From: Calliopum simillimum
Lineage: Eukaryota > Arthropoda > Insecta > Diptera > Lauxaniidae
Assembly: GCA_951812925.1 (NCBI GenBank)
Contig: OX638370.1
Span: 108,948,897 to 109,012,896 of the forward strand
Reading direction: 5' to 3'
Length of the DNA: 64,000 bases
The notes beneath the pieces are model-generated. The model searched no databases. It saw only the letters and a program-made list of their open reading frames with translations, and was not told where the DNA came from. Position 1 is the stretch's first letter, and the number at the start of each line of letters is the position of its first letter. Below are positions 36,541 through 47,473 of this stretch, piece by piece. The translations under genes and the position numbers were made by a program.

Positions 36541-37920
36541 ACTTTGGTGTAATAAAATGCAGTATTTGTGTCGAAAATAGTGTATTTTCCTTCAATTGTG
36601 AATAGAACTAACCATTTATAGTCAAACAGCGAAAAATATATTCGACTCTAAGCTTAATAGATCCACGTTATTGAGCCTTAAAAAATCACTGGAGTCCATC
36701 CCTTTAAGCTTTTTCTGTGGTATACTGATAAATATGAAATATCGTGATTGTTGAATTTGGTTCAATATACATTCAACTCGCCTACTTCATTTCAAAGTTT
36801 TAATTATTTTGATAGCTTTTTTCTTGGAAAGGATAAAAAAAATTTCTGTTAAATATTTTCAACAAAATTTTAAGTTATATCCCGATTCATAGAATGAAAA
36901 ATGAAGCGAACTCATTAATGTTATTACCTAAAAAAATTTTTCGATTCGGCAAAAATATGAAATTTTCATAGAAAGCAGCAACAGAACATAAATAGCAGTA
37001 AAGCCACCACATTTAAACAAAACCCAAATTCTCTGGAATGCAATAAAGTGGACCGCTGAAATAAATTTCCAAAAAAAAAAAACTTCTCCTAGTGTCGAAA
37101 AATCCGTAGAATTATTTATCTGTAATTAATGGAAGTTAATATACTTATACGCAGCAGCAATACACAAAAAGCTGCTTTATTTCATCAGTGCCTTGCACTC
37201 GTAGCGCGAAGGCGGCACGGCACACACAGTCAGATTGAGGCATTAAAGTTTATAAACAAACTGATTTTTAAAGTAAACACCAAAATATTTGGAAAAAATG
37301 CGCGCCACTTATATACTTTATAGTACGTACGTATACGTAAATGTAAATATTTGGGGAAAAAAGTTTGCTCTTGTGGATGTAGCGAATAGAAAGAACAACA
37401 TTGGTACTCGCACAGAGTCAGTTAATGCAATTTGTTTCATTTTATTACTGAATTAATTATGAAACAAGTTTATCGAACGCTTAATTAAAACTGTTAATTA
37501 AAAATTTAGCAATGTGTAAATATTAAAATTTGTTTTCAGCTTTCAATTGCTAAGTTTTATAAAATTTTATACAAAAGGTCAGTAGCTTTTTTATGATGCT
37601 TCTACGTATGCTATGAATTACAGTTTATTAAGTAGTTTTCGAGATGTTTACTCTGAAAGTTGAAATTATGAGGGTGTGTGTCGAAAATGTGGAACAAGGG
37701 GGAAATATATTTTAAAATTTAATAACAATTAAATAGAATTTTTGATAAAGCGAATATGTGGCAAAAATATTTGAAATCGTCCAAAAATGTTATAAACATA
37801 ATATCAAAGTAATGTTGAAAATTCGGATAATGTTAATTTACTTAGAACGAAAAATCTTATGAAAATGTCAAAAATCGATGAAAAACTCAAAAAAAAAACG
37901 TTGACATTATCAAAAAATTT
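36541..37920. other. AT-rich spacer
   Basis: Nothing supported. From about 37780 to 37900 the sequence becomes the purine-rich AAAATGTC/CGAAAAA degenerate repeat also seen at 33540. Confidence 0.35.
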
Positions 37921-38207
37921 ATGTAAATCGAAGAATGTTGAACAAAAATTAATGTTGAAAGAAAATGTTTTCAAAATCAAAATAGATATTTTGATTGAAA
38001 AAAAGATAAAAAAGTTTTAAAATTTTACACGCCGCACCGCGGATTGTAAGATAACGCTTGCCAGTCATGTAAATCAAAGAATGTTGAACAAATTAAGAAA
38101 TGTTTCCAAAATCAAAATAGATATTTTAATTGAAAAAAAAAGATAAAAAAATTTAAAAATTTTACACAACGCACCGCGGTTTGTGAGATAACGCTTGCCA
38201 GTCATAG
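37921..38207. repeat. tandem duplication, unit about 140-147 bp
   Basis: Unit 1 is 37921-38066 and unit 2 is 38067 to about 38207. Both contain ATGTAAATC, AGAATGTTGAACAAA, CAAAATCAAAATAGATATTTT and GCACCGCGG, and both end GATAACGCTTGCCAGTCAT. The GC-rich GCACCGCGG and AACGCTTGCCAG cores stand out in AT-rich DNA. Confidence 0.78.
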
Positions 38208-38735
38208 GTCTAAAAATTCGTGTGTGCAAGATAATATAATTATTGTACAAACTTTAAGTTAAATATCTAGTTATCATATTCATTACCAAAATATCAAAAA
38301 ATAATACAATTTCTATGTTTTCGCATCTTGAACTTGATAGATTCAGAAAATGTAAATTTTTTCTAAAAATCTCTTAAAAAATTTTAAAGTTTTTCTTTAA
38401 AACTAAATGGTCTTACCTTTTAAAACTTATAGCAAGTATATTTAAGTCTATTTACTGAAGATTTGCAAACATAAATATTAGGTTTTTTAACATAAAAATG
38501 ATATCTGGATCATTACAAAAAATCTCTAATGTTATATCCAAAATTTACGAATTTTGCACTCTGTGGACTAAAAAGTTTGATGGAATTGCAGCGGCTCAAC
38601 CGTTGAAGTGATTAATATATGGTTCTCTCAAGGTTCTATGTAATTATCAGCTCCCCCGTACTCTCCGCATTTTGGACTACCGTACCTTATCTTCAAGTTT
38701 CGTCAAACAGCCAAAGTGCTTGAGGTAGACCAATA

Positions 38736-39024
38736 ACACAGGCCCACAAAAAAAAAAGTACCATGCGCGAAAGATCAGACCACCTGAACTTTATGTTTTC
38801 GGGGTCGCTGAATCCGAATATGGTGCCAGATTAGCGAAGTTGGTTCGCGTTTTTTCAGAAACCAGCAAAAATCAGTAATTTTCAGCATTATTGTTGATTT
38901 CTGAAAAAACGCGAACCAACTTCGCTATTCTGGCACCATATTCGGATTCAGCGACCCCGAAAACATAAAGTTCAGGTGGTCTGATCTTTCGCGCATGGTA
39001 CTTTTTTTTTTGTGGGCCTGTGTA
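38736..39024. repeat. 289-bp near-perfect palindrome
   Basis: Ends ACACAGGCCCACAAAAAAA and TTTTTTTGTGGGCCTGTGT. Internal pairs are GTACCATGCGCGAAAGATCA with its inverse, CACCTGAACTTTATGTTTTC with its inverse, and GCGAACCAACTTCGCTATT-like with its inverse. Arms are about 125 bp and the loop about 40 bp. There are only a handful of mismatches, so it is probably recent. Non-coding. Confidence 0.88.
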
Positions 39025-39029
39025 ATGTT

Positions 39030-39490
39030 TGAAATCTGAGATGAAACAAGAAGCATCTAGTTATTTGTTTGGAATATAGCCAAATAGTCCAAAATTTAAA
39101 ATCGCCAACACATCTTGAATGCTTGAGGCACAAAAAATAACATTTAACATTTGAGATAAAATTAGTAGCTTCTAGCTAATCCTTGAAAATGAGCGTGATC
39201 GGGTCAAGGATACGCCCACCTCCTATACTGACTTAAATTTGAAATCGCCATAAATTCGGAAATATTTCAAGTACAACAATATTGTATGCTATCTAAGATA
39301 TAACTAGTAGCATATACATAGCTATTACTTGAAAATGGGCTTGATCGAATCATGGAAATATTGCATGTAAAACAATAATATTTGCTATCTGAGAAATAAT
39401 CGGAAGCATCTAACTCTCAGCTAAAAATGGGCGTGATCGGATCAAGAATATGCCCACCTTCCATGTAGTACAAAATTGTTCGCCAGTTTG
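39030..39490. repeat. degenerate tandem repeat, about 100-145 bp units
   Basis: The motif AAAATGRGCGTGATCGGRTCAA, in varied form, occurs near 39187, 39331 and 39425. The motif GAGATAAAATTAGTAGCTTC or equivalents occurs near 39040, 39155, 39297 and 39390. TACGCCCACCTCC-like boxes follow two units. This style of GTGATCGG...CGCCCACCTCC repeat resembles, but does not match, the 142-bp units at 32953. Confidence 0.5.
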
Positions 39491-39703
39491 TTTTCGAAAA
39501 ATTTTATCCTAAATTTCAAATCAACGAGTTCAAAAAAGTTGATCCCGTGTTCGAAATTAACGATCTTCAGAAGTTCATAGCCAGAATTTTGTCGCGATAT
39601 TGTATAATAATTTTTTTAGAATATTATCCGCCATTTTGGATCCGATTCGGAATCAGAGACCCCAAAATAATAAAATCTGATGTTTTTTTTTATTAAAAAT
39701 AAC

Positions 39704-40320
39704 ACTGCACAACAAATAATGGGATTTTGACTGTTGCATGGAAGTTTTTTGTTAATTCCGAAGGAAGTTTTTGCGTAGAATCCGAGTCTGACTTCAAAAT
39801 TGGCCCATCAGCTCTAGATTTTGAGAAATTTGAGGCTGAAACCCTGAATACGGTTTTTTTGAGGTTAGATGCTGACTCCACAAATCTTTTTTTTATTTTT
39901 TTCCATAATTCATCACGTAGTGCTACTCTTTCTTTTCAAAATGAGCTCTTAAAAAGTGTTTTACGATGTTTTCTTCAAAAGTTATGGTTAAGATGCTATC
40001 ATGAAATCCTATAAAACGACTAACCCGAAGCAGTCTATAAATTGTGTGATTTCATCTTAAATCGACCATAGCTTTTGAAGGAAGCATCGTATGACATTTT
40101 TGAAGAATTCATAATTGAAGGGAAAAAGTAGTACTACGTGATGAATTAAGTAAAAAAAAATAAAAAACAATCGGCATTTCGATGTTTGTGGATTCAACCT
40201 CAAATATCTCAAAATCTAGAGCTGATGCGCCAAGTTTGAACTCGGATTTGGATTCTGCGCTGAAAGTTTCTTCAGAAATTACCTTAAGTTCCCCTGCAAC
40301 AAAATTATTATTGTGCTGCG
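39704..40320. repeat. 617-bp long inverted repeat (foldback element)
   Basis: The left arm at about 39707-39990 and the right arm at about 40045-40320 are diverged inverse copies. Shared blocks are CATCAGCTCTAGATTTTGAG (left) with CTCAAAATCTAGAGCTGATG (right), AATTCATCACGTAGT with ACTACGTGATGAATT, and CTTCAAAAG...CTTTTGAAG. Open frames of 85-95 codons across the arms are accidental. A related half-arm lies at about 57990-58275. Confidence 0.8.
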
Positions 40321-40617
40321 TAATCAGGAAAGACTTATGAACGGCTAGAATAGAATTCCAAAACAAAATAGATATAACGCCCGAATTTTGTATGGAGTTT
40401 TTTTGGCTTTATTGCCCTTGAATTTTCTGCTGTTATATCCGGGATCCCCATATTTCACATCGTTTTCAAATAAGTAAAGTTTTTCATCTCTTCTCTTAGT
40501 TAGGGAGCTGGCGGCCATTTCGGTATGTGATAACATCGTCGTTGATACTTTCATGATATGTAGTTCCCATCCGTATGATTAAGAACAAGTGCGGTAAGTG
40601 ATTACCTGATATCGCGC

Positions 40618-40794
40618 TGACTTTTTTTTTTAATCGAATTTTGAAATGGCAAAAAAAGAATTGCTACCAAATGTCATAACATCGCGTCTGTCCTTGATGT
40701 ATTGCTTAGAGTTATTCCTCATAAAAAACGACAGACGTTCAGAACACTGATTTTTTTATCGAATTTAGAAAATGCAAAAAAAAAAATGGTACTA
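40618..40794. repeat. host tandem repeat into which the DD41D element inserted
   Basis: A unit starting near 40618 (TAATCGAATTTTGAAATGGC ... ATGTCATAACATCGC) repeats from about 40748 (ATCGAATTTAGAAAATGC ...). The second unit is cut at TA 40793-40794 and resumes after the transposon at 42090 as TATATGTCACAACATCGTC. The pre-insertion site is therefore visible by comparison with the first unit. Inverse and further copies of the GTGATAACATCG motif occur at about 40527, 42627 and 43291. Confidence 0.6.
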
Positions 40795-42089
40795 AAGGGT
40801 GTTTTTTTTAGAGGTTTGTTTTTCGAATAGAGATAAAACTGGCATTTTGTGGTCAAATCTGGCAACTCTAATGTCATTTATGTTCAGTTTGGTTTGCCAT
40901 TTTATCATAAACAGGTTGACAAAAGAACAACGCTTGCAAATTGTGCAAATTTATTTCGAAAATAATGGTTCAGTTCGCGAAGTTTACCGCATGCTCCGTC
41001 CATTTTATGGTCGACATAATCGTCCATCAGAGCAATTAATTCGGTTAACCATGAATCGTTTTCGCACTACGTTTACTCTATGTGATAATACGCATCCGCA
41101 GAGACGTCGAACAGTGCGCACCGAAGAAACAATTGCCGCTGTAGAGCAAAATGTTGAAGAGGACCCGAATGAATCGATTCGCCACCGTGCACAGCAATTG
41201 GAGCTTTGTCCATCAACTTTATGGAAGATTTTGCGCAAAGATCTTGGCTTGCAACCTTACAAGATCCAGCTTGTGCAAGAATTAAAGCCGCGAGACCATG
41301 CAATGCGTCGTGATTTTGGTGTATGGGCCGAAAATGAGATTGATCTCGATGCTGATTTTCATCGCAAAATTTTGTTCAGTGATGAGGCTCATTTTTGGTT
41401 GAATGACTACGTCAACAAGCAAAATTGCCGCATTTGGAGTGAAGAGAATCCACATGAGACCCTTGAGACGCCATTACATCCACAAAAACTGACTGTTTGG
41501 TGTGCTCTATGGGCTGGTGGAGTCATTGGGCCATACTTCTTCCGAAATAATGCTGGAGAGTCAGTTACCGTTAATGGAGACCGGTATAGAGCCATGATAA
41601 CCGACTATTTTGTTCCCGAATTGGATGGCATGAATGTGGATGAGTTGTGGTTCCAACAAGACGGCGCTACATGCCACACAGCGCACGTCAGAATCGATTT
41701 ATTGAAGGAAACATTCGATGAGCGCATAATTTCGCGGAATGGACCTGTCAATTGGCCACCAAGATCGTGTGATTTGACACCATTGGATTATTTTTTTTGG
41801 GGATATGTGAAGTCGCTCGTCTACGCCAACAAACCAGAAACGTTAGGGGACTTGGAAGCCAACATTCGTGGCGTTATTGCCGACATACGGCCCCATATGC
41901 TCGAAAAAGTGGTTGAAAATTGGACCTGTAGAATTGGCTCTATTCGAGCCAGCCGCGAGGCCACAATCATACTTAGACATTAATGGCATAAAATTATCCT
42001 TTCAATAAAGCCAAATTGATGGACATTAAAACGATTTTCTTGTATTTTATTTCAATTCGAAGTTCTATACCTCTAAAAAAAACACCCTT
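40795..42089 (+). mobile_element. complete DD41D Tc1/mariner (rosa-like) transposon, 1,295 bp
   Basis: Terminal inverted repeats are identical over 21 bp (AAGGGTGTTTTTTTTAGAGGT) and then continue imperfectly to a TTCGAA block. Each end is flanked by TA (40793-40794 and 42090-42091), the Tc1/mariner target duplication. It contains one uninterrupted transposase frame and little else. Size and layout are those of an autonomous element. It interrupts a local tandem repeat whose empty unit is still visible. A deleted relative lies at 9017-9474. Confidence 0.92.
40871..41983 (+). CDS. DD41D transposase (IS630/Tc1/mariner superfamily)
   Basis: It cuts and joins the element's ends in the nucleus. 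I chose the ATG at 40871 (370 codons before the stop); an ATG at 40880 is possible. Helix-turn-helix DNA-binding regions lie early (LTKEQRLQIVQIYFENNGSV and the RPFYGRHNRPS linker, then SIRHRAQQLELCPSTLWKIL). The catalytic triad is visible: D171 in FSDEAHFW (nt 41381), D264 in WFQQDGATCHTA (nt 41660), and D306 in LTPLDYFFWGYVKS (nt 41786), with 41 residues between the second and third Asp. That spacing defines the DD41D group, which I associate with the rosa elements of Ceratitis. No stops or frameshifts were seen, so it may encode active enzyme. Confidence 0.92.
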   Translation: MSFMFSLVCHFIINRLTKEQRLQIVQIYFENNGSVREVYRMLRPFYGRHNRPSEQLIRLTMNRFRTTFTLCDNTHPQRRRTVRTEETIAAVEQNVEEDPNESIRHRAQQLELCPSTLWKILRKDLGLQPYKIQLVQELKPRDHAMRRDFGVWAENEIDLDADFHRKILFSDEAHFWLNDYVNKQNCRIWSEENPHETLETPLHPQKLTVWCALWAGGVIGPYFFRNNAGESVTVNGDRYRAMITDYFVPELDGMNVDELWFQQDGATCHTAHVRIDLLKETFDERIISRNGPVNWPPRSCDLTPLDYFFWGYVKSLVYANKPETLGDLEANIRGVIADIRPHMLEKVVENWTCRIGSIRASREATIILRH

Positions 42090-42091
42090 TA

Positions 42092-43040
42092 TATGTCACA
42101 ACATCGTCATTACGATTGATTAGGTTTTGTTTCTTAAGGTCTCTTAAATGAGAAAAACAAGCCATTCTTACGCGTGGTTATTGCAAATAAAGTAAAATGG
42201 AGGTTTCTTTACTTCACTATTAAAGTTCGAAAACTAAATTTTTACACAGAACTTTATTGTAATTTAACATTCTAACGGCTTGTTAGTAAGAATCAGACAG
42301 CAAAGCGTCTGTCTGTTATATTTTTATGCTCAGGAGCATTCGAGAGAATTATTCCCATTAAATAAGAATTTTTTTTTACATTTTTACAAAATTACAGTTA
42401 TTTTTTTGCAGCGTTATCGGAATGGAGCAAATGGTTTTTATTACTCCTTATAATATTTTCTTCACAAAAAACATCGTCTGTCTGATAATGAAATCACATA
42501 ATTTTTTTATGTCATAAAATTTCAGAAAAAAATGAATAACCAAAAACGCAGCCCAAAAAACGTATGTCGCTTAAATTTACCTTATATATTAAGCTTTCCT
42601 CATTTTTTTGTAATAAGTGACAGACGCGATGTTATCACATACCACAGCACTTTTTTTTACATTTTTGAAGATCCGCCATTTAAAAAATCAAACACAAATA
42701 AATGGCAAAAATGCCTTATCTATATAATAATACGTGAACAGTTTTCTTTGCCTCCCTTTTGCGTGCTAACCATTTAACCGATTTTCGATATATTTTTCTA
42801 TGAAAGGTATTGTGGTGTAGAATCCACGAATCCAAAAACTATCCTCATAAGTTGCCATTAAGGTATTTAAAAACAGGATCAAAGTTTCCCATATAATTAC
42901 AACAACAACAGCATGCACAATGTTATGCTGTGTTGTTAAGAAAGTGAATGACACAGTGGAGTGAGAGAAATTTTGTTGTTGTTGTTTTTCCCTTGCTTGC
43001 ACGAAACCTGTTTTATTGCGCTCTGTCGACGTTCTGCACC
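42092..43040. other. flank of the DD41D element with scattered direct/inverted motifs
   Basis: An ACAAAAAAC(A/G)T(C/T)GTCTGTCTG segment near 42464 is repeated near 43269, and both are followed shortly by ATCACATAATTTTTT. No coding region is supported. Confidence 0.4.
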
Positions 43041-43173
43041 GATATTTTGGATGTTTTCCAATACTTTTGGACTATTACCGATATTTTAGATGTTTCTCGA
43101 TACTTTTGGATTTTTATCGATATTTTGGATGTTTATCGATACTTTAGGAGTTTTATCGATATTTTGGATGTTT
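43041..43173. repeat. 39-bp tandem repeat, about 3.4 copies, carrying TATCGATA sites
   Basis: GATATTTT starts at 43041, 43080, 43119 and 43158 (exact 39-bp period). The unit is roughly GATATTTTGGATGTTT plus TCGATACTTTTGGATTTTTATC. In the last copies it creates TATCGATA at 43115-43122, 43134-43141 and 43154-43161, the consensus for the DRE bound by DREF in flies. It also shares ATTTTGGATGTTT with the satellite at 31020-31460. Confidence 0.75.
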
Positions 43174-45619
43174 CAAACGGTACTCGGAAAAATTGTATCT
43201 ATCTCAAAGTAAAAGGCCAAATTTTGGCCACCGGCGATGCTAGTAAAAATTGATTTACTCCAGTCTTTACAAAAAACGTTGTCTGTCTAACGATGTTATC
43301 ACATAATTTTTTCAGCCACCAATTCACCAATCACGAAATTATCAAAATTTAAAATTTTTTAATTTAAGAAAGCAATACAGAATATTCAAACGAAATGTAA
43401 AATATCTATTGCATATTAAGAAAATATCTGAAAGCGACCATAAGTATAGTTTCGATTTTCTCTGAAATAAAAATGCAATACTAATAAAAGTTGAAAGAAT
43501 TTTTTACCGAAAATAAACATTACAATAACTGAAATTATACTTAAAACCAACCATTATTAATAACAAAATTCCAAAAAAAAAAAACTTTTGTGCCGCTTAA
43601 ACGCACATGAATTTTCATATATCGCATGCAAGAATATAATGGAAGATTTTGCGCACATGTTGCTACAGACAACACGTATTATTGCAATTTCAGGTGCAAA
43701 TAATTCAACTGAAATTACAAAAAAAAAAAACAACTCTACATTTTATGCTCGAAACACAAAAAATAATAAAAAAATATATACTATATACCTATAGTAACTG
43801 TAAGTATAACAAACACAACTCATGCAACTCAATACAAAAAGGTGTATTCATGTGAAAATTTCCGTTTGGATTTGTAGTTTTTTGTTTTTCTGCTGATTTT
43901 GTTTACAATTTCCGTCTGTTTCGACACATCGCGCTACAATACACTCTGTGTGTGTACATTCTGACCGATACACTGGGGAGTGGAGCAAAACAGAGGCGGC
44001 AGCATTCAATAATCAGCAACAACAGCAGCAGCAATGTTTAGCAACATGTGGATGATTCACTACACAAAATTGGAAAATAAAAAAAATGCAATGCCGGCAA
44101 TTAAACGGCGTAATGCTGTTGGTCAGCATTTATATTTCACATACAAACACAAAAATATTGTATATTCACACATACACACACACACAGCAATTGTTAAAGT
44201 TAAATGCTTTACACCGTAATAATTGCTTAAGCAAATATAAAACAAGCAAAAGGAAAGAAAAGAAAACTCAACTTTTGAAAAGTAGGGGGAAAAGTAGTCA
44301 CCGTTGTATCCCAATCAAAAGTGATGAAATTGCAAAAACAAATGAACTACGAACAACAACAATTACTATGTACAAATTATATACAACAAATTGTTAACAC
44401 TTTGTAATAAACTAATTTTGCCATTGTCCAAAAGCAAAAGCAACAAAAAAAATCGGCTTAAAATTAGTGAAGATTAACTCGTGGTCATAAGTTGAATTTT
44501 TCATTTTCTTTGAAACCCGTTGACTTAAGACTTAAGTTTAATGTCGTCATTATATATAATTGTTGCTGTTGTATTGTTGTTTTTTTTACAAATTTTTCAT
44601 AATTTTCTGACCACAACGGGAAGCGTAAATATGTTAGAGAAATTAAAGCAAAAATTAACTTTTATAGGGGTCGTCGCTCAATTGTTGTGCGTTGTGCGTG
44701 TTGATGATGAGCGTGTGCCTTATTGATTACTTTCAATGGGTCAATAAATCAGTGTCATGCCGCAAATTGATTTTTAAGTTTTTTTACTTGTTTTCAATTT
44801 TTCATATGTATTTTGATATTTAAAATCAAGTGGCAGTAAAAAATAAAAACAAAAATCAATTAAAAATATTCCAAAAAAGAAAAAGGAAGTTTGAGCTTGG
44901 AACGCATACTTGCAGCTTGTTTGATGGGTCAATGCTCTGATTTTTTATTTTTTATTTTTTTCAAATAAGAAATTAAAAATCAATTTAACTTGATAATTGG
45001 CAAAATATGTTTTGTATATTACCATACCAATTTGGTTGATTTTTATAATTAATCATCTGTCATTAATAGTCAAAGACCTCAGTACTTAGAGAAATCGGCT
45101 TCAGAGCAGCAATATCAGCAGTAAGTAATGCATACAATGCACTCTCAAAGCTCAATCATTCCAACGCATTATTGTCACCACTATTTGGAGGACAACTACA
45201 TTGAGTTGAAAAAAAAAAAAATATTTAAGAATCGTCACATCCAGCTTAGGAAAATCAGAAAAATAACATCCCCAAGGGGAAAAAGCGCCTCAAAAGACTT
45301 TATGAATTGCTTTTTTAACTCTTTAACGACTAAAGGCAAGTATGTTTGCCAGAACCCCATTTGCTTGAATGAAAGTTTTATAAACCCCCATTACTACGAT
45401 TTTATCGTATTATTATTTTAAAATTTTTTCGCGTATTTAGACTTGGTCGTTAAAGGGTTAAAGCAATTAGCGCTTCTGTTTCGTAAAACTCATTCTTCTT
45501 TTTAACATAGCATGTCATAGGATATAAGCATTCCACAGCCTTTCGTAAAAAAGGTTTATGAAGAGCTAATTCGTAGTGCCGCGGTAAGCCGGTGTAACTT
45601 TTGGCCTGCCCAAAAAATT
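43174..45619. other. spacer; CAG/CAA-rich patch near 44010-44035
   Basis: No gene recognised. At 43930-44040 sequence becomes GC-richer with CAGCAACAACAGCAGCAGC, which resembles fly 5' leader DNA. A short CA repeat lies near 44170. Both are too weak for a promoter call. Confidence 0.35.
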
Positions 45620-46068
45620 AATACCCTACACTGCAATATTTTAAAAATTTTGCTTATATGGGAGGTGCCACGCCCCCTTGTCAGATTTCACCCAATTTTT
45701 GTCGAGAGCTTGCATTTATAATTCTAAGTGTCTGAGTCAAATTTGATTTGATTATCTCAAAAAACGGTTTCAGTATAGCGTTTTGAAGCTCTTGCTTATA
45801 TGAAAGGTGCCACGCCCTCTTGTCCGAATTTTCTCCGTTTTTTTTAAAGCTCGCGCTTACAATTCATAGTATTTATGGGTATTTTGGTTGCATTGTCGTG
45901 AAAAATACTCCTAAAGTTGCATTTTGAATATATTTTTTGTATGGGCGGAAGGCGTGTCTGTTGACCGATTTTGCTAATTTCAATCCCAGGAGGTGACGCT
46001 GGTCAGGAATATATATACTTTTCTGTAACTGCCACGCCTCCTTCTCTGCGTTACTGGGTGTAGGGTAT
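45620..46068 (-). mobile_element. TIR element with two 142-bp-type internal repeats, copy 2
   Basis: Inverse orientation relative to 32511-33455. The ends are ATACCCTACAC and GTGTAGGGTAT. Read on the minus strand: AACGCAGAGAAGGAGGCGTG, AAAAGTATATATATTCC, CAGCGTCACCTCCTGGGA, CGGTCAAC, and then two GGGCGTGGCACCT units near 45825 and 45675. Compared with copy 1 it lacks the GGCTGG repeat and two of the tandem units. Confidence 0.7.
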
Positions 46069-46401
46069 AAAAATTTGTAAATGGGACATTCTTTATCAAG
46101 TGGAGCACCTCACCCTGCCATCGCAGTTTTTCAGATAAAAAGCTAACCCCGGCTTTCGTTGAAAAAATTGCTTTACAATGATGCATGGCGATTTTTCATA
46201 GCGATTATCGTGCCAAAGATAAGGGCTCAACAATTAGCCCATTATGAATTTTGGACTTGTGAAACGTTAATTTTTTGGAGAATTTGAAGACGGATTTATT
46301 CATTAAAAATTTCTGTTCAAATGCTTCCCTGAAGAGATATCGGCAATTGGGTCAATTTCTGGCCATTTTCCCATCGTTCTGTGGCTTAACATAATAAAAA
46401 C

Positions 46402-47330
46402 TTGCCTTTCTTTGACTTGCAGGGAAGAGGTATTGCCGCAAATGCCATAAACTTAGTACGTGCACAATATGAAGGCTTTAAATGCAGTGTGTCACACAAC
46501 GGGTTGTTGTCACCGACATTCACCACTAATTCAGGCGTACGGCAGGTGTGTTTACTATCACCATCTCTCTTTCTTATCGTTCTTGACGATATTCTAGATA
46601 AAGCTCTTAATAAGGCCAAAAGGGGTATCCAATGGATCTTTACCGAATATCTAGAAGATTTCAGCTACGCTGACGATATTTGCCTCTTATCGTCCAAAAA
46701 CTCAGATATGCGAAGCAAAATTGAAGACCTTGTCTTGGAATCACAAACGGCCGTCCTAAAAATCAACGTATCCAAGACTAAAAGCATGAAGCAAACCCAA
46801 ACAGGAATGACATCACGTTTAGAGCTGACAGTGATGACATCGAAAGCGTCGATAGCTTCACGTATTTAGGCAGCATTATCTTCATGGATGGTGGAGCAAA
46901 AGAGGATATCAACTCAAGAATAGCAAAAGCAAAAGGCGCGTTTGCCCAACTGAACAAAATATGGTCTTCTTCCGTTATATCAACCAAAACGAAAGTGCGC
47001 ATTTTTGATTCGAATGTGAAATCGGTTTTGTTATATGGGTGCAAACGAAGTCAAGTTGCGCAATTGGAGATGGATTGGTCACACTCTCCGGAAACCACAC
47101 AGCGAAGTTTGTCGCCAGGCTCTTGAGTGGAATCCACAAGGCAGTAGAGGACGCGGTAGACCCAAAACCAACTGGAAAAGGTCGCTGGAAAAGGAAATAC
47201 AAGAATCGAGAAAGTCGTGGCAAGAGATCAAAGTCATCGCACGGGATCGCAATAAATGGAAACGTTTTATATTGGCCCTATACTACTCTTAGGAGTTAAA
47301 GGAGAGAATACATACTTCTCTGACTTTACT
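46402..47330 (+). mobile_element. 5'-truncated LINE with reverse transcriptase core and C-terminus
   Basis: The first frame (46402-46869) encodes GRGIAANAINLVRAQYEGF, then GVRQVCLLSPSLF (the usual GVRQGC with Gly changed to Val), then FSYADDICLLSS (YADD at 46665-46676). A frameshift leads into VDSFTYLGSI ... SRIAKAKGAFAQLNKIW ... VLLYGCK, another into HTLRKPHSEVCRQALEWNPQ and RGRPKTNWKRSLEKEI, ending ARDRNKWKRF. The order is RT palm, thumb, then the C-terminal GRPKTTW-type motif. Several frameshifts mean it is inactive. A second, shorter copy is at 33755-34030. Confidence 0.82.
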
Positions 47331-47473
47331 TTAACATGAGTAATCTATGTTACCAAGTTGTCAAATCGAACGCATTTGAACAAATGACAATGATACTGAA
47401 ACAGTGGTATTATTTGGTATTGTCGAAAGTATGAAAATGATTCTAGTGTGAAAAAATTTGTATAAATAAGTAC
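47331..47473. other. short flank 3' of the LINE
   Basis: No feature besides AT-rich sequence between the LINE end and the DRE pair. Confidence 0.3.

Noticed and set aside
39693..40366. Open frames of 85-95 codons on both strands
   Set aside because: They lie in the two arms of one inverted repeat and mirror each other, with no family match.
43588..44397. Short Lys/Asn/Thr-rich frames
   Set aside because: Low-complexity AT-rich DNA without splice or family support.
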